From Verrucomicrobiota bacterium (GTDB taxonomy: Bacteria; Verrucomicrobiota; Verrucomicrobiia; Verrucomicrobiales; DEV007), in the NCBI GenBank assembly GCA_018970725.1, contig JAGWVU010000002.1, positions 62,001-126,000 of the forward strand: a stretch of DNA of 64,000 nucleotides. Direction: 5' to 3'. Positions 36,804 through 45,527 of the stretch are shown piece after piece. Under the pieces are notes generated by a model. That model was not told where the DNA came from. It was given only the letters and a program-made list of their open reading frames with translations, and searched no databases. Within the stretch, counting starts at the first letter, position 1; the number at the start of each line of letters is the position of its first letter. A program made the translations under genes and the position numbers.

Positions 36804-36914
36804 AATCGTGGAATAGTGTCTCTTGGGAGACCCGGGAACCATTTGCGAGGGATTGACTCGGCGCAACCTCAAACCCCCGGCGGATTCACCGCTTTTTCAC
36901 AGGAAATCACATCC

Positions 36915-38795
36915 ATGTTCACGTTTCCAAAACCTTACGATGTCGTCGTCATCGGAGCCGGACATGCCGGGATCGAAGCCGCCCTCGCTGCGGCCCGCCT
37001 CGGATGCGCCACGGCCGTCATCTCCCAGAACCTCGATACCATCGGCCAGATGAGCTGCAATCCGGCCATCGGCGGCCTCGCCAAGGGACACATGGTGCGC
37101 GAGATCGATGCCTTGGGCGGCGCCATGGCGCTCAACACGGATGCCACCGCCATCCAATTCCGCATGCTCAACTCCGCCAAGGGACCGAGCGTGCGCGCCC
37201 CGCGGGCCCAGTGCGACAAAAAAGCCTACCAGTTCCGCATGAAATGGCTCCTCGAACACACGGCGAATCTCGACCTCCACCAAGGCAACATCGCCGGGCT
37301 CACCGTGGAGAACGACCGCGTCACCGGAGTTTCCACCAGCCTCGGGGTCGCTTTCCGCGCCCGGGCCGTGATTGTCACCACCGGGACCTTCATGCGCGGG
37401 CTGCTGCACGTCGGACTGCAAAATCAGAGGGGCGGCCGGATGGGCGACGCCATGTCCACCCTCAGCGACGGCCTCCGGGATCTCGGGTTCCACGTGGAAC
37501 GTTTCAAGACCGGCACCCCGGCCCGGCTCAACGGGCGCTCTCTCGATCTCAGCGCTTGCGAACGCCAGGAGGGCGATACCCCGGCCCCCCGTTTCAGCTA
37601 CCTCGCGGATACCCTGAACCGGGATGAGGACGATATCTTCACGCTGAATCCCTGGGGCGATCCGGCCTTCCGCATCCGGCAGATGCCTTGTTGGATCACC
37701 TACACGAACCCGCGCACCCACGACGTGATCCGGGACAATCTCGACAAATCACCGATGTATGCCGGCCGGATCGAGGGAATCGGCCCGCGGTATTGCCCGA
37801 GCATCGAGGACAAGGTGGTGAAGTTTGCCGAGAAAGAACGACACCAGGTCTTTCTCGAGCCCGAAGGCCGCCACACCACCGAATTCTACGTCAACGGCGT
37901 CTCCACGAGTCTGCCCTTCGAGGTCCAGCTCGATTTCCTCCGCTCGATCCAAGGGCTGGAACACTGCGAGATCATCCGCCCGGGATATGCCGTGGAATAC
38001 GATTACTGCGTCCCCACCCAACTCGGCCCGACCCTCGAAACCAAGCGGATCGAGCACCTTTACTTCGCCGGGCAGATCAACGGCACTTCCGGTTACGAGG
38101 AGGCCGCCGGACAAGGCCTCGTCGCCGGAGCCAACGCAGCTCTTAAGTTGCATGGAAAACCCCCGCTCCTCCTGCACCGCTCCCAAGCCTATCTCGGGGT
38201 CATGGTCGATGACCTCGTGACCAAGGGCACCACGGAACCGTATCGCATGTTCACCAGCCGGGCGGAATTCCGCCTCCTCCTGCGACAAGACAACGCCGAC
38301 CTGCGACTCACCCCGCTCGGGGCCTCTTGCGGTCTCGTCGATCCCCTCCGCCAGGCCCGGACGGCACAACGGGCGGCCGATCTGGCCGACGCCTTGCGCC
38401 TTGCGGAGACCGAGCGTTTCGGCGAGGTGACGCTCGGGAAATGGCTGCGCCGCCCGGAATCCTCCTGGCACCGGTTGCCCCCGGAACTGCTGGCGCGTTT
38501 TCCCGGTGAGATCTGGGAGATGGCCGAGATCGACCTGAAATACGAGGGCTATATCCGGCGCCAGGAAGGTGAAGTGGAGCGCACCGCCCGCCTCGAGGAA
38601 AAGACCCTCCCGGGTTGGATCGACTACAACGAAATCAGCGGCCTGAAACGCGAAGCCAAGGCCAAGTTCGGATCCGTTCGCCCCGCCACTCTCGGCCAAG
38701 CCTCTCGCATCGAGGGCATCACCCCGGCCGATATCTCCATCCTCCTTATCTACCTCGAAAAAGGACGTCGCTCCCGCGCCGAACCGGCCGAGTGA
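36915..38795 (+). CDS. mnmG: tRNA uridine-5-carboxymethylaminomethyl modification enzyme MnmG (GidA)
   Basis: A 626-residue FAD enzyme that, with MnmE, modifies wobble U34 of several tRNAs. N-terminal FAD motif DVVVIGAGHAGIEAALAAARLG, then SCNPAIGGLAKGHMVREIDALGG and the RFKTGTPARLNGRS motif. PTQLGPTLETKRIEHLYFAGQINGTSGYEEAAGQGL holds the GidA signature. The C-terminal helical domain ends LIYLEKGRRSR. The start at 36915 is preferred (MFTFPKPYDVVVIG). A parS-like palindrome lies inside it and another directly after its stop. Confidence 0.98.
   Translation: MFTFPKPYDVVVIGAGHAGIEAALAAARLGCATAVISQNLDTIGQMSCNPAIGGLAKGHMVREIDALGGAMALNTDATAIQFRMLNSAKGPSVRAPRAQCDKKAYQFRMKWLLEHTANLDLHQGNIAGLTVENDRVTGVSTSLGVAFRARAVIVTTGTFMRGLLHVGLQNQRGGRMGDAMSTLSDGLRDLGFHVERFKTGTPARLNGRSLDLSACERQEGDTPAPRFSYLADTLNRDEDDIFTLNPWGDPAFRIRQMPCWITYTNPRTHDVIRDNLDKSPMYAGRIEGIGPRYCPSIEDKVVKFAEKERHQVFLEPEGRHTTEFYVNGVSTSLPFEVQLDFLRSIQGLEHCEIIRPGYAVEYDYCVPTQLGPTLETKRIEHLYFAGQINGTSGYEEAAGQGLVAGANAALKLHGKPPLLLHRSQAYLGVMVDDLVTKGTTEPYRMFTSRAEFRLLLRQDNADLRLTPLGASCGLVDPLRQARTAQRAADLADALRLAETERFGEVTLGKWLRRPESSWHRLPPELLARFPGEIWEMAEIDLKYEGYIRRQEGEVERTARLEEKTLPGWIDYNEISGLKREAKAKFGSVRPATLGQASRIEGITPADISILLIYLEKGRRSRAEPAE
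37487..37500. promoter_or_regulatory. parS-like palindrome (site 1, inside mnmG)
   Basis: GTTCCACGTGGAAC, a perfect 14-bp palindrome identical to the ParB-binding core known from other bacteria. It lies inside the mnmG coding sequence and reads Phe-His-Val-Glu in frame. See the finding on the three-site cluster. Confidence 0.7.
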
Positions 38796-38811
38796 TGTTC
38801 CACGTGGAACG
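38796..38811. promoter_or_regulatory. parS-like palindrome (site 2, after mnmG stop)
   Basis: TGTTCCACGTGGAACG starts right after the mnmG TGA and ends just before the convergent HAD gene stop (38812). It matches the 16-bp parS consensus at 15 of 16 positions. It is the only intergenic copy of the three. Confidence 0.75.
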
Positions 38812-39357
38812 TCAGGACTCCACCGGCCCCGGACCAAGCCGCGCTTCCAGGATGCCGTGCACCTCCGCCAAGCTCCGGACCTCGTGGTCCCCGGCCACGC
38901 CCACCGGTTTGAATCCGTTGACCCGGATGGTGTGCGCAACTCCCGCCGCTTGCGCCATCGCCATGTCCCGGTCGGCGTCGCCGATCAACCAGGATCGGCT
39001 CAAGTCCAGCCCCAGATCCCGGACCGCGGCCCATACCATGCCGGGGTCCGGCTTCGGCGGCACCGGATCCCCGGGCAAGCCGGTGTGCACGTAGATGGCG
39101 TCGAAGGCGAGGTCGCCCAAGACCTCTTGCATCCGCCCGTGCAGACCAGCCAACGCCGCCTCACCCAACAGACCCTTGCCGACACACCGTTGGCTGGTGA
39201 CGAGCACCGTGGTGAATCCGCGCCGCTTGATTTCCCCCAACAACGCGAAGAGCCCCGGGGCCCACACCCATTGTTCCCAGGAGAGCACGTAGGGCTGCGG
39301 ATCGGGGTCGATGTTGACCACGCCGTCCCGATCGAAGAAAAAAGCCGGCTGGTTCAT
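38812..39357 (-). CDS. HAD-IIIA family phosphatase (GmhB/HisB-like)
   Basis: A 181-residue HAD hydrolase. Motif I is FFFDRDGVVN (nucleophile D9, acid D11), motif II VTSQRC, and motifs III/IV are KPDPGM and IGDADRDMAMAQAAG. This resembles D-glycero-D-manno-heptose-1,7-bisphosphate phosphatase (GmhB) or the histidinol-phosphatase domain of HisB, but the zinc-loop cysteines of GmhB are not clear, so the substrate is open. The start overlaps the ribD stop (ATGA); a parS-like site lies just past its 3' end. Confidence 0.88.
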   Translation of the reverse strand: MNQPAFFFDRDGVVNIDPDPQPYVLSWEQWVWAPGLFALLGEIKRRGFTTVLVTSQRCVGKGLLGEAALAGLHGRMQEVLGDLAFDAIYVHTGLPGDPVPPKPDPGMVWAAVRDLGLDLSRSWLIGDADRDMAMAQAAGVAHTIRVNGFKPVGVAGDHEVRSLAEVHGILEARLGPGPVES

Positions 39358-40397
39358 GAAGCCTCCCCGGGGTAATCCACCGTCGCCCGATACCGGAGGT
39401 CCGCCCCGAACCAGACGATCTCAGGAGCGGACAACCGCGCGCGGAACCCTTCGCCGGCCACCGCCCGTTCCGGACCGCCTCCAATCACCGGCGCCACGTA
39501 AAACACCACCTCGTCCACCAGGCGCCGTGTGAACGCCTCACCCGACAACCTTCCGCCGCACTCCAAAAGGACGCTGCAAACCCCCTCGGCTCCCAATGCG
39601 TCCAAAACCGGTTCGAGGTGTTCCACGTGGAACACCCGGGTCCGTTCCCGGTGCTCGTCCGTGAAGAGGATCGCGTCCGCCGGAAGCTCGCCCGACCGGG
39701 TGACCACCACCCGCATCGGCTGGGTTCGGCGCAAGGCCTCCGCCCCGCGCAAGGTGAGCCTCGGGTTGTCTTTCCGCACCGTCTCGCCACCCACCAGGAT
39801 GGCGTCCACTTCCCCCCGCAACCGCTGCACATCCAAACGCGCCGCTTCTCCGGTGATCCACCGGGATCCTCCCGGCGCCGGCGTGATCCTTCCGTCCAAG
39901 GTCATCCCCGTTTTGGCCACCACGAAAGGGCGCCCCGTCAGGATGTGCTTCCGGAAAAACCGGATCAGGTCGTCACAGGCGGGGGCCAGAACTCCGGACT
40001 CCACTTCCAGCCCGGCCCGTCGCAAAACCTCAAGCCCGTTCCCCGCATGCCGCGGGTTTGGATCGGTCGATCCCACCACAACCCGTCGCAAGCCCGCCTC
40101 AATCAATGCCTCCACGCACGGAGGGGTCCGTCCCGTGGTGGAACAGGGCTCCAACGTGACATACATCGTCGCCCCGGCCAAGTCCATCCCCCGCGCTTTC
40201 CCGTCGCGCAACGCCCGCACTTCCGCATGAGGCCCCCCCGCCTGCTCGTGATACCCGGTCGAGAGCATCCGGCCGTCCCGCACCAGCACCGCGCCCACCG
40301 GCGGGTTCGGGCTCGTCCGGCCCAAGCCTTTGCGGGCCTCTGCCAACGCGAGCCTCATCCAGACCTCGTCCGTGGAATCTTCTTGGGGCGGTGCCAT
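39354..40397 (-). CDS. ribD: Bifunctional riboflavin deaminase/reductase RibD
   Basis: A 347-residue enzyme of riboflavin synthesis. The N-terminal deaminase domain (residues 1-150) has zinc ligands H57 in GGPHAEVRAL and cysteines in LEPCSTTGRTPPC (C85, C94). The C-terminal reductase domain has the RDIFT-like KTGMTLDGRIT and VGGETVRKDNPRLTLRG motifs and ends in a DFR-like segment. The start at 40397 gives MAPPQEDSTDEVWMRLAL, in line with the family; a longer frame upstream lacks homology. No other rib gene is nearby. Confidence 0.95.
   Translation of the reverse strand: MAPPQEDSTDEVWMRLALAEARKGLGRTSPNPPVGAVLVRDGRMLSTGYHEQAGGPHAEVRALRDGKARGMDLAGATMYVTLEPCSTTGRTPPCVEALIEAGLRRVVVGSTDPNPRHAGNGLEVLRRAGLEVESGVLAPACDDLIRFFRKHILTGRPFVVAKTGMTLDGRITPAPGGSRWITGEAARLDVQRLRGEVDAILVGGETVRKDNPRLTLRGAEALRRTQPMRVVVTRSGELPADAILFTDEHRERTRVFHVEHLEPVLDALGAEGVCSVLLECGGRLSGEAFTRRLVDEVVFYVAPVIGGGPERAVAGEGFRARLSAPEIVWFGADLRYRATVDYPGEAS
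39619..39634. promoter_or_regulatory. parS-like palindrome (site 3, inside ribD)
   Basis: TGTTCCACGTGGAACA, a perfect 16-bp palindrome that extends to 20 bp (39617-39636). It lies inside ribD and codes FHVEH in that frame. This is the best match of the three. Confidence 0.8.
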
Positions 40398-40543
40398 CCC
40401 CGAATCTACTCCCGGCCCACGGACGCGCATCCCGCGATGCACGATTTTCCACCGTACCGGAATCCTTCGCCAATGAAGACGGCCCTCCGGGACACGGAGG
40501 ATCCCAGTTGCCAAGAGCCCGGATGCATCCTCCCATTGGACCC

Positions 40544-41533
40544 ATGCCGCTCTCCCATCGCGAAAAGTTTTTCCTTTACGCCGAACTGACCAAACTGGTC
40601 GCCGCCGGATTCGGGATCGACAAGGCGGCCGAGTTGCTTTCCGGGCAGAATCCCCACGGACGCATCGCCGGATTCGCCCGCGGCATCCTCGCCGGTTTGC
40701 GAAAGGGGTTTTCGTTCGCCGGAGCGGTCGCCCAAGCCAAACCGGAGCCGTCCGGCCTGGAGATCTCCATCCTCCGGGCCACGGAATCCGGCGGGGTGCT
40801 CCCGGAGGGCCTGTGCTACCTGCGCGATGCCTATGAGGCGGAATGGAAACTCTGGCGGACCCTGATCCAACGGTTGCTCTATCCCGCTTTTCTCCTGCAT
40901 TTCGCCGCCCTCGTCCCCGTGATCCCGGCCCTCGTCACCGGTGGGCATTTTCAGGACGGCCTCACCCGCGCCCTCTGGACTCTCGCCGGGGTCTGGGGCT
41001 TCGGACTGGCCCTTGCGCACCTCGGCCGAACCCTCGGAGAGCGCGCGCCGACCGACGAGGCTGCCGACCGCTTCCTGCGCGGACTTCCGGGGATCGGCGG
41101 GGCTTGGAAATTCCTCTGCCTCCAACGCTTCGCCGGGATCTTCCAAGTATACCTCCGCTGCGGCAGCACGTTCTCCGTGGCCCTCGATGGGGCGGGGGAG
41201 GCCACCCAGAGCGCGGTCTTGGCAAACGAGGCCGCCCGCCTCGCCTCTTGCGCCGACGCCGGTGAAGCCATCGGGCCATACCTCCAAACCAGTGGCCTTT
41301 TCCCCCAGGATTTCGCTCGCTCCCTGGCCAATGCCGAACGAATCGGCGGACTCGAGGAGGACCTGGGACGCTGGGCAACCCACTATCGCGAGACCGCCAC
41401 CCAGCGCCTCGAACAGCTCGGGATCTGGCTGCCAAAAGCCGTTTTCGTCCTCGTCGCCCTCTACGTCGGCTGGCAAGTCATCCAGTCTCAATTGGCGATT
41501 TACGGGGAGGTTTTGCAGCAACTCGAAAGATAG
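40544..41533 (+). CDS. Type II secretion/type IV pilus GspF/PilC-like inner membrane protein
   Basis: A 329-residue protein of the T2SSF superfamily. The N-terminal repeat begins [30 protein letters not shown], followed by the typical [13 protein letters not shown]. Membrane spans are at about 115-140, 150-170 and 300-320 ([19 protein letters not shown]). The second T2SSF repeat is [21 protein letters not shown]. The start at 40544 is taken; 40523 adds seven residues. No gsp or pil partner genes are next to it, so it may belong to a split system. It precedes recA by 107 bp. Confidence 0.83.
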   Translation: MPLSHREKFFLYAELTKLVAAGFGIDKAAELLSGQNPHGRIAGFARGILAGLRKGFSFAGAVAQAKPEPSGLEISILRATESGGVLPEGLCYLRDAYEAEWKLWRTLIQRLLYPAFLLHFAALVPVIPALVTGGHFQDGLTRALWTLAGVWGFGLALAHLGRTLGERAPTDEAADRFLRGLPGIGGAWKFLCLQRFAGIFQVYLRCGSTFSVALDGAGEATQSAVLANEAARLASCADAGEAIGPYLQTSGLFPQDFARSLANAERIGGLEEDLGRWATHYRETATQRLEQLGIWLPKAVFVLVALYVGWQVIQSQLAIYGEVLQQLER

Positions 41534-41566
41534 ATGGAAAATTGTTCAATATTCTACTAGACGCGC

Positions 41567-41595
41567 GAACACGTTCATGCGATGTGTGCAACATC
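41567..41595. promoter_or_regulatory. Inverted repeats upstream of recA
   Basis: Two dyads lie between the GspF-like gene and recA: GAAC-AC-GTTC (41567-41576) and GATGT-GTGCA-ACATC (41581-41595). They are candidate SOS operators. Neither is an exact match to the E. coli CTGT-N8-ACAG or B. subtilis CGAAC-N4-GTTCG boxes. A GAAAG ribosome-binding site is 4 bp before the recA ATG. Confidence 0.4.
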
Positions 41596-41640
41596 TGGTC
41601 AATCCAACTTGCATCCTCAACTTACAACAACGAAAGAATC

Positions 41641-42753
41641 ATGACCGCTGTCATCGAACCTCCAGTCATTCCCACCATCGCACCCATTCCCATGGCGAAT
41701 CCGAAAGTCACTCCGCCTGCGGACGATCCTCATTCCCGGCGCCTTTTCGAAGCCCGGGCCAAAAATCTTGATCTCGCAATCTCGCAGATCCAAAAGGACT
41801 ACGGTGAGGGCGCCATCATGCGTCTCGGCGACGAAAGCCACGCCGACATCGAGGTCATTCCCACCGGCAACGTCCTGATCGATCGCGCCCTCGGCGTCGG
41901 AGGTTTTCCCCGCGGGCGGATCGTTGAGATCTTCGGTCCGGAATCCTCCGGGAAGACCACCCTCACGCTCACCGCCATTGCCCAGGCCCAAAAGGCCGGG
42001 GGACTGGCCGGATTCGTCGATGTCGAACACGCGCTGGATCCGACCTACGCCCGCCAGCTCGGGGTGAACATGGAAGAGCTGCTCGTCTCCCAACCCAGCT
42101 CCGGGGAAGAGGCTCTCCGGATTGTCGAAACCCTCGTGCGCTCCAACGCGCTGGACATCATCGTGCTCGATTCGGTGGCCGCCCTGGTGACCAAGGCGGA
42201 GCTGGAGGGGGAAATCGGGGACACTACCGTCGGGGCCCAGGCCCGCCTCATGAGCGCCGCACTGCGCAAACTCACCGCCATGATCTCCAAGGCGCGGACC
42301 TGCGCGGTCTTCACCAACCAGATCCGGGAGAAAGTCGGCGTGATGTTCGGCAGTCCCGAGACCACTCCGGGCGGCCGCGCCCTCAAGTTTTATGCCTCCA
42401 TCCGGGTGGACATCCGCCGGATCGGCAGCATCAAGAACTCGGACGGCACCGTGACCGGCAGCCGCACCAAAATCAAGGTGGTGAAGAACAAGGTCGCCGC
42501 TCCTTACACGGAGGCGGAGTTCGACATCATGTATGCCGAGGGCATTTCGTCCGTGGGCTCGCTCATCGACCTCGCCTTGGAATATGAGATCATCCAAAAG
42601 CGCGGCAGCTGGTTCAGCTACAAGGGCACCCAGGTCGCCCAAGGTCGGGACGCGGCCAAGGATGCCCTCAAGGCGGACCCCGCGCTCTACGCGGACATCG
42701 AGGAAGCGGTGAAAGCCAAATTGGACGAACTGGCCGCGGGCAAAAAGAAGTGA
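41641..42753 (+). CDS. recA: Recombinase RecA
   Basis: A 370-residue DNA-strand-exchange ATPase. Walker [10 protein letters not shown] is at residues 99-107. Loop motifs include [52 protein letters not shown] and [28 protein letters not shown]. The N-terminus has about 33 extra residues (Pro-rich, [17 protein letters not shown]) before the usual core. The C-terminal tail is Lys-rich (AAGKKK). The ATG at 41641 has a good GAAAG site and starts the frame's real protein. Confidence 0.98.
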   Translation: MTAVIEPPVIPTIAPIPMANPKVTPPADDPHSRRLFEARAKNLDLAISQIQKDYGEGAIMRLGDESHADIEVIPTGNVLIDRALGVGGFPRGRIVEIFGPESSGKTTLTLTAIAQAQKAGGLAGFVDVEHALDPTYARQLGVNMEELLVSQPSSGEEALRIVETLVRSNALDIIVLDSVAALVTKAELEGEIGDTTVGAQARLMSAALRKLTAMISKARTCAVFTNQIREKVGVMFGSPETTPGGRALKFYASIRVDIRRIGSIKNSDGTVTGSRTKIKVVKNKVAAPYTEAEFDIMYAEGISSVGSLIDLALEYEIIQKRGSWFSYKGTQVAQGRDAAKDALKADPALYADIEEAVKAKLDELAAGKKK

Positions 42754-42845
42754 ATCCCGGGCCTGTTCCGTCCGTCCTCAAAGAAGCAGTTTGTCATCTC
42801 GTGCCCCCGGGCTCCGCTGTTTGGGGGCGTTCTACGCACGAACTT

Positions 42846-42879
42846 CCGGCCCTGTCGCTCGGGTGAGTGGCAGGGCCGG
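42846..42879 (+). terminator. Strong hairpin after recA
   Basis: CCGGCCCTG and CAGGGCCGG form perfect 9-bp arms; an inner CGCTC/GAGTG stem extends the helix to about 15 pairs with loop GGGT. No U-tract follows, so it may be a Rho-independent terminator of the weak type or a stabilising 3' structure. It is 92 bp after the recA stop. Confidence 0.5.
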
Positions 42880-42989
42880 GTTCATTTCCAACCCCGGGGC
42901 CGGAGCCGCTCGCTCCGGAAGTGGGTTCAGCTCCTGACTTGGCGCGTGGAGGGCGCGGTCCGGGCACCGGGAAATATTCCCTGACACCC

Positions 42990-43544
42990 ATGGCCTCAGA
43001 CCCTATTTTACGCAGCGTGCGGAGTCTTGCGGATCAGAAAAAGATCGAACGGGTCGTCCGAGAACTCGGGCGCAGGGCCAAAGGGCCGGGCCGGGTCTAT
43101 CTGGTGGGCGGCAGTTCCGTGGTGCTGGAGGGCGGCCGGGCCGCCACGATCGATGTGGACCTGAAACTGGATCCGGAGCCCGAGGGCATTTTTGAGGCGA
43201 TTGCGGAGATCAAGAACGAGCTGGACGTGAACATTGAACTTGCTTCCCCGGATCAGTTCATTCCAGAGGTGCCCGGGTGGCGGGAGCGCTCCGCATTCAT
43301 TGGCCGGGAAGGGGAGGTGGATTTTTACCACTATGACTTTTATGGTCAGGCCCTCGCCAAGTTGGAACGCTCCCACCCGCGCGACCTCGCGGATGTCGCC
43401 GCATGGATTCATACGGGCAGGGTCCGGAAAGATCAGCTGATGGAATGCTTCCTCGCCATCGAACCGGGACTCCTCCGCTTTCCGAGGATCGACGCCCCAT
43501 CCTTCCGCAGGCGGGTTGAACGATGCGCCAACCCAACCACATGA
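42990..43544 (+). CDS. Nucleotidyltransferase-like protein (DUF6036-type)
   Basis: A 184-residue protein with a nucleotidyltransferase core: VYLVGGSSVVLEGGRAATIDVDLKL (residues 33-57) has the GGS motif and the paired acidic residues (DVD) of the Pol-beta superfamily. VDFYHYDFYGQALAKLERS follows. DUF6036/AbiEii-like members of this kind often act in toxin-antitoxin pairs. The start at 42990 is chosen because the preceding residues do not fit. It overlaps the downstream partner gene by ATGA. Which partner is the toxin, if any, is not known. Confidence 0.7.
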   Translation: MASDPILRSVRSLADQKKIERVVRELGRRAKGPGRVYLVGGSSVVLEGGRAATIDVDLKLDPEPEGIFEAIAEIKNELDVNIELASPDQFIPEVPGWRERSAFIGREGEVDFYHYDFYGQALAKLERSHPRDLADVAAWIHTGRVRKDQLMECFLAIEPGLLRFPRIDAPSFRRRVERCANPTT

Positions 43545-43885
43545 GCCTCGTTCGACATTCTCCGGACCTTCTCGCCGGACTGCCCGGCGCGGACCTCGTG
43601 GCCCGGGGACTCGAAGACCTCGGGCGGGGGGAAACCGAAAGCATCGAGGCCCTCTTGGTTCTGATGGCCGCACCCAGAATGAGGCCTTGCGGGTTTCCCT
43701 GGCTCAAAGAGCCGGCCGACCCCTCGCCAGAGCTTGAACTGCGTCTCTACCGTCGGCTCGGCGAGTCCGGTGACGAGGCTCCCTATGGCACCTACAATTC
43801 TCTCAGGGCGACGCTCTCCAGCTTCCTCAGTGCCCTCGAAGTCCGGGCCAATCGGGATGGCGCGGCCGACGGTTGCCCGCCATGA
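43541..43885 (+). CDS. Small partner of the nucleotidyltransferase gene
   Basis: A 114-residue soluble protein (MSLVRHSPDLLAGLPGADLV). It is coupled to the nucleotidyltransferase by an ATGA overlap at 43541; an in-frame ATG at 43523 would overlap further. EALLVLMAAPRMRPCGFPWL and YGTYNSLRATLSSFLSALEV are its most regular parts. It resembles, by impression, small proteins that accompany such nucleotidyltransferases. No confirmed family. A two-gene antitoxin-toxin-like module is the main idea. Confidence 0.6.
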   Translation: MSLVRHSPDLLAGLPGADLVARGLEDLGRGETESIEALLVLMAAPRMRPCGFPWLKEPADPSPELELRLYRRLGESGDEAPYGTYNSLRATLSSFLSALEVRANRDGAADGCPP

Positions 43886-43979
43886 GTGGTGACCCGCGCC
43901 CCGGGGAGGGTGCGTCCGCCGCCTCTTCCCATCCGTTACCTCTTGAAGGGAGGCACCTCTCTCAACAACTCAGTCCACC

Positions 43980-44195
43980 ATGAATCCTACCCATCTCAAA
44001 CTGCTCAGCAACGTCTGTTTCATCCTCGGCTTCGCCTCCATCATCGGGTCGATCGCCATCTGGTATGCCACCGGCGGTCAGGCTGCGGATACCCAGGCTC
44101 ACGGGGAGCGTTTCGGCATCTTCGTCGGCCTCTGGGCGCCCACCTTCTTCATCCTCTCCAATCGTTTTGATCGGTATTCGGAAAAGGCCGGTTGA
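43980..44195 (+). CDS. Small membrane protein, 71 aa
   Basis: A 71-residue protein with two membrane spans (LLSNVCFILGFASIIGSIAIW and FGIFVGLWAPTFFILS) and a polar end (NRFDRYSEKAG). AGGGAGG lies at 43948-43953, rather far for a ribosome-binding site, but the start MNPTHLKLL is the natural one. It ends 22 bp before the photolyase-like gene and could be cotranscribed with it. Function unknown. Confidence 0.65.
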   Translation: MNPTHLKLLSNVCFILGFASIIGSIAIWYATGGQAADTQAHGERFGIFVGLWAPTFFILSNRFDRYSEKAG

Positions 44196-44217
44196 CCCCG
44201 CCCGACCCGCCGCCCCG

Positions 44218-45459
44218 ATGTCTTCGCTCCCACTTTCCCGGGCTGCGGCCCTGAGCGCTTGGGGTGCTTTCCTGCCGCAGGTTCGCCAGTATGCGGCCCG
44301 CAGGAATCACGTGGAGCCGGGGCATGAAAACGTGTCGCGACTCAGCCCGGCCCTTCGGCACCGCCTCCTCACCGAAGACGAGGTCATTGCGGGCACCCTT
44401 GACCGGTTTTCTTTTGGCGCGGCGGAAAAGTGGCTTCAGGAGGTATGCTGGCGGCGCTACTGGAAGGGGTGGCTCGAGCTCCGTCCGCAGGTCTGGACGA
44501 GTTGGCGGAGCCGGGTGCGGGAGTTGCGCGGGACCTCGCCTCCCGGGATCTTGGAACGGGCTGAAGCCGTTGCCTCCGGGGAGAGCGGGGTCGCTTGCAT
44601 GGACCTCATCGCCAGAGAGCTGATCGGGACCGGCTATCTCCACAATCATGCCCGCATGTGGTGGGCCAGTTTCTGGGTCCATGCTGAAGGTCTGCCGTGG
44701 GAACTCGGCGCGGACTTCTTCTTCCGCCACCTGCTCGACGCCGACCCTGCCAGCAACACCCTCTCCTGGCGCTGGGTCTCTGGCCTGCAAACGCCCGGAA
44801 AGACCTACTTGGTCCGGCTCTCCAATCTGGAGAAATACGCCGGCGAAACGCTCCTGCGCGATCCGGGCGGCAGCCATCGCATCGCCGATGGCGCAGTGAA
44901 GCCGATGCTCCAACAGGACTGGGCGGACACCACCAAACGCCCTCTTGCGAACCTCCCCCCGGAGCCTGCCCCGTGCGCCGGACGGACAGGGCTCTGGTTG
45001 CACGCGGATGATCTGGCCCCGGAAACCGGCCTGGGCCCCCGGTTTTGCCCGGATGCGGTGGCGGCTTTCAGCAGCGAACGGATCTACCGGGAACGTTACC
45101 GCCTCGCCGAACATCGCATCGCAGCGCTCCACACCGTTCTCGCGGACGGCGTCGCCAGGGCCGGGGCGCATTTCGGTTGTCCCGCCATGTTATGGGACAC
45201 GGACGATCCCGTCGCCGCCATCTGCTCATGGGCGGAGGCGGAACAGCTCACAAGAATCGTGGCCTTTGCCCCCCAGGTCGGACCGGTTGGCGACCTTGTT
45301 CCCCGTCTCTCCTCGCGTCTGGCTGGGATGGGAACGACGCTCCACCTCATCCGGCGCTCCAGCGATACCCACGCTTTCTCCCTTGCCGGCAGCGGCTTCT
45401 TCCCCTTTTGGGAGAAAATGAGCCGCCATCTCCAGACCAACCCCGTCCCTGCAGTTTAG
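44218..45459 (+). CDS. Photolyase/cryptochrome-like FAD protein with swapped domain order
   Basis: A 413-residue protein. Residues ~35-215 match the FAD-binding helical domain of photolyases, with CWRRYWKGWLEL, GTGYLHNHARMWWASFWVH, and PASNTLSWRWVSGLQTPGKTY. This domain is normally C-terminal. The last ~150 residues (GLWLHADDLA..., AEQLTRIVAF, AGSGFFPFWEKM) resemble the alpha/beta antenna domain, which normally comes first. The start at 44218 (MSSLPLSRAAALSAWG) is the natural Met. It could repair UV lesions or sense light; neither is shown. It converges on the FAD oxidoreductase. Confidence 0.8.
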   Translation: MSSLPLSRAAALSAWGAFLPQVRQYAARRNHVEPGHENVSRLSPALRHRLLTEDEVIAGTLDRFSFGAAEKWLQEVCWRRYWKGWLELRPQVWTSWRSRVRELRGTSPPGILERAEAVASGESGVACMDLIARELIGTGYLHNHARMWWASFWVHAEGLPWELGADFFFRHLLDADPASNTLSWRWVSGLQTPGKTYLVRLSNLEKYAGETLLRDPGGSHRIADGAVKPMLQQDWADTTKRPLANLPPEPAPCAGRTGLWLHADDLAPETGLGPRFCPDAVAAFSSERIYRERYRLAEHRIAALHTVLADGVARAGAHFGCPAMLWDTDDPVAAICSWAEAEQLTRIVAFAPQVGPVGDLVPRLSSRLAGMGTTLHLIRRSSDTHAFSLAGSGFFPFWEKMSRHLQTNPVPAV

Positions 45460-45527
45460 CCCGCATTTCTCAAGGATCGCGTGGCGCAGCCGCGAGGGCT
45501 TGAGGTCCCTGGGACCTGCCGGCCCGG

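Noticed and set aside
36870-36900. GCGG-ATTCA-CCGC-TTTTT before mnmG
   Set aside because: The 4-bp stem is too weak for a terminator.
45503-45517. AGGTCCC-T-GGGACCT palindrome between two convergent genes
   Set aside because: Seven-bp arms around one base cannot form a hairpin terminator; too short to call an operator.
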